From: an uncultured Gammaproteobacteria bacterium
GTDB taxonomy: Bacteria > Pseudomonadota > Gammaproteobacteria > Pseudomonadales > Pseudohongiellaceae
Length of the DNA: 36,136 bases
Direction of reading: 5' to 3'
Assembly (NCBI GenBank): GCA_913048385.1
Contig: CAJWVZ010000023.1
Span: forward strand, 1-36,136
Of the stretch, positions 34,555 through 36,136 are shown one piece after another (position 1 is the first letter of the stretch; each line of letters begins with the position of its first letter). The notes under the pieces were generated by a model. It worked only from the letters and a program-made list of their open reading frames with translations, made no database searches and was not told the origin of the DNA. Position numbers and translations under genes: made by a program.

Positions 34555-35847
34555 CTAGTAAGATTGTAGCTTTAAGGGTTGTGCTTTTTTATAAGTAAGA
34601 CTGCGCCATAACCACTCAGCCGGCCCGTATAAGAATCGCTTCAACCAAAAAACGCTGAAGATAATTTGAAAAACCCAAATGGCAAACACAATGAGATAAA
34701 TTTCCGCACGTTCCAACTTACCAAACATTCCAAAGCCAAACCCAAGAAAAATAATGTTGCAAATAACCGATTGCGCCAAATAATTTGTTAGCGCCATTTG
34801 ACCAACGCAGGCAAAAGAATGAAGAAGTCTTGGTAAAATTTCAAGTTTACAGGCAGTCATGATTGCTCCGATATAGCCAATCGCCATACCCAATCGTCCT
34901 AAATCGTATGTTGGTCTTAACGTTGCTACCCAAAAGGGCTCAAACCCTCCCCGCACGTAAGTAATAACCTCCCAACAGTTAACCGAGAGACCAACCCCAA
35001 ACCCATAGATCATAAATTTTATATAAAAGCCTAGATCACGAGATGCATCAAATATCCTCCACTTCATGAACGCCATCCCCATAAGCATCATCGCAGCGGC
35101 ATCCCAAAACGCATTAAATAAAAAATTCACAGTCTGGAAAAATATATTGATTTGAGCGGTAAACTTAAAATTATCAATATACCCTCGCCTTCGCAGCTCA
35201 GTTTCCATTTGTATTTGATCAGGTAGAGCAAGCTGCTGTTCCATATAGCTCTCCCAATCCCTTAAGATCTGTTCTTGATCATTAGATTTTTCTATCTCGA
35301 TAGGCAAAGCAGAAACGTCATTGAACGCGTTGTAAAGGGACCGAGTAAATAAATATGAGCTTGTATGAATCACACCAAGAAATAAAAAAAGACACAAAGA
35401 ACACAGGGCCAGTTTTTTAGCCGTCAGGTCTTTAAAAAAATATAACAATAACCCTGTCACTCCATAAGCATAGAGAATGTCTCCGACCCACAGCAACAAA
35501 TAAGCATTAAAAAGACCAAATCCAATTAGCAGCCAAGTCCGCCGATAGTACAGCGACCTTACAACCCCGCTATCAGCTTCTGGCTTAGCAAAAAAAATAA
35601 GCACCCCGGCACCAAACAACATTGAAAATATGGCTCTAAAAGCACCCTCAGACGAAACATCAACAAAAATGGCAATTGCAAGGTTAATACCTTCGATCGA
35701 GCCAGCAGCCGAAGGATCGTAATACGAAGCTAGGGGACCAGAAAAGGCAATGATGTTGAGTAATAAAATTCCAAGCAGAGCCATTCCTCGCAACGTGTCG
35801 ATCGACGCAATCCTATTTTTTCGCTCAACCGGAATGGCTTGGCTCAT
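34555..35847 (-). CDS. DUF418 membrane protein (YeiB-like)
   Basis: A 430-residue multi-pass inner-membrane protein of the YeiB/DUF418 family. The N-terminus RIASIDTLRGMALLGILLLN is the family hallmark, GAFRAIFSMLFGAGVLIFF follows, and the C-terminal DUF418 region has FACVGQMALTNYLAQSVIC and the typical FLYGPAEWLWRSLTY. Some members are suggested to be acyltransferases, but no reaction is established. The ATG at 35847 has CAGG about 10 bases upstream. Its N-terminal motif resembles that of the adjacent DUF1624 gene, so two related membrane proteins lie side by side. Confidence 0.9.
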   Translation of the reverse strand: MSQAIPVERKNRIASIDTLRGMALLGILLLNIIAFSGPLASYYDPSAAGSIEGINLAIAIFVDVSSEGAFRAIFSMLFGAGVLIFFAKPEADSGVVRSLYYRRTWLLIGFGLFNAYLLLWVGDILYAYGVTGLLLYFFKDLTAKKLALCSLCLFLFLGVIHTSSYLFTRSLYNAFNDVSALPIEIEKSNDQEQILRDWESYMEQQLALPDQIQMETELRRRGYIDNFKFTAQINIFFQTVNFLFNAFWDAAAMMLMGMAFMKWRIFDASRDLGFYIKFMIYGFGVGLSVNCWEVITYVRGGFEPFWVATLRPTYDLGRLGMAIGYIGAIMTACKLEILPRLLHSFACVGQMALTNYLAQSVICNIIFLGFGFGMFGKLERAEIYLIVFAIWVFQIIFSVFWLKRFLYGPAEWLWRSLTYKKAQPLKLQSY

Positions 35848-36136
35848 ACTTTTGTTACCTGAAGTATTTAGATATTAAAGCAGCGTTCTCATAGTATAGT
35901 AATCCTGTTTGCAAGCGCATTACATTCGTACCAAAAAAATAGCCAGCAGAAGATGCTGAAACAGTTAAGCAAGGCTAACATCTGAATGCGAGATCAGCGC
36001 TTTTACCTAAAAATGATCGAGCGATGACAGTTTGATGAGTTACTAACATGAAAAATGAAGAGGTCACAACTTCGCCTAGTAATGTTCCCTAATTTCTATG
36101 TTGGACGACCGATTCAATGTGTTACAAAAAGCAAAA
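35848..36136. other. Region upstream of the DUF418 gene to the window end
   Basis: No gene can be supported. An ATG at 36098 opens a frame (MLDDRFNVLQKAK) that runs off the window end, but it has no ribosome binding site. A 14-codon frame at 36049 is too short to believe. The DUF418 promoter is expected here; I did not find convincing boxes. Confidence 0.35.

Noticed and set aside
36098..36136. Possible gene start (MLDDRFNVLQKAK) running off the window end
   Set aside because: No ribosome binding site, and only 13 codons are visible.

Overview
The window reads as chromosomal DNA of a Gammaproteobacterium, probably a marine, aerobic, oligotrophic one. The block nudJ-mnmA-purB-roxA has the gene order known from E. 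coli without hflD and phoPQ. ThrH, GlpE and MsrA are closest in sequence to gammaproteobacterial versions, and a short-type COQ7 implies ubiquinone respiration. The marine guess is inference, resting on a TonB receptor, two probably sodium-coupled transporters, an RTX protein and many small secreted proteins. Base composition looks intermediate. TTG and GTG starts are frequent (mnmA, roxA, glpE, the VOC gene, the RTX gene).

Layout. 1-8.5 kb is housekeeping: moaC (molybdopterin), nudJ, mnmA (tRNA 2-thiouridine), purB, roxA (ribosomal protein L16 hydroxylase), thrH, a 5'-nucleotidase next to msrA, and argD. 8.5-12 kb holds secreted or membrane proteins: a signal-peptide-bearing epoxide hydrolase, a periplasmic TPR protein with conserved His motifs, and a small membrane protein. 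12-16.5 kb is a minus-strand run that looks like one operon: B3-like metallo-beta-lactamase fold protein, an unknown membrane-anchored protein, a DAACS symporter overlapping an NhaC-type antiporter, and glpE. 16.6-20.3 kb carries a lipoprotein, an NTF2-like protein, a long GST-like protein, a VOC protein, a 49-residue DUF2256 protein and a homocysteine S-methyltransferase.

20.4-26.7 kb is accessory in character: a large secreted leucine-rich-repeat protein with an HEXXH motif and recently amplified 72-bp repeats, a fasciclin protein, two small proteins, tRNA-Cys and tRNA-Leu, and an RTX/DUF5648 protein. 26.7-30.2 kb holds a RimB-RimK fusion (ribosomal protein S6 modification), divergent from coq7, a DUF2805/TIGR03643 gene and a cryptochrome-like FAD-domain gene. 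30.3-35.8 kb is all on the minus strand: a siderophore-type TonB receptor, a small periplasmic CxxC protein, and two multi-pass membrane proteins (DUF1624 and DUF418).

The most interesting points are these. The cryptochrome-like protein has its FAD domain first and a possible alpha/beta domain second, the reverse of the normal order, and its usual companions DUF2805 (adjacent) and DUF2256 (about 10 kb away) are both present. The LRR/HEXXH protein is unusual. The metallo-beta-lactamase has Gln in place of the first zinc His, as in GOB enzymes. No CRISPR array, insertion sequence, prophage or recognised defence system was seen.
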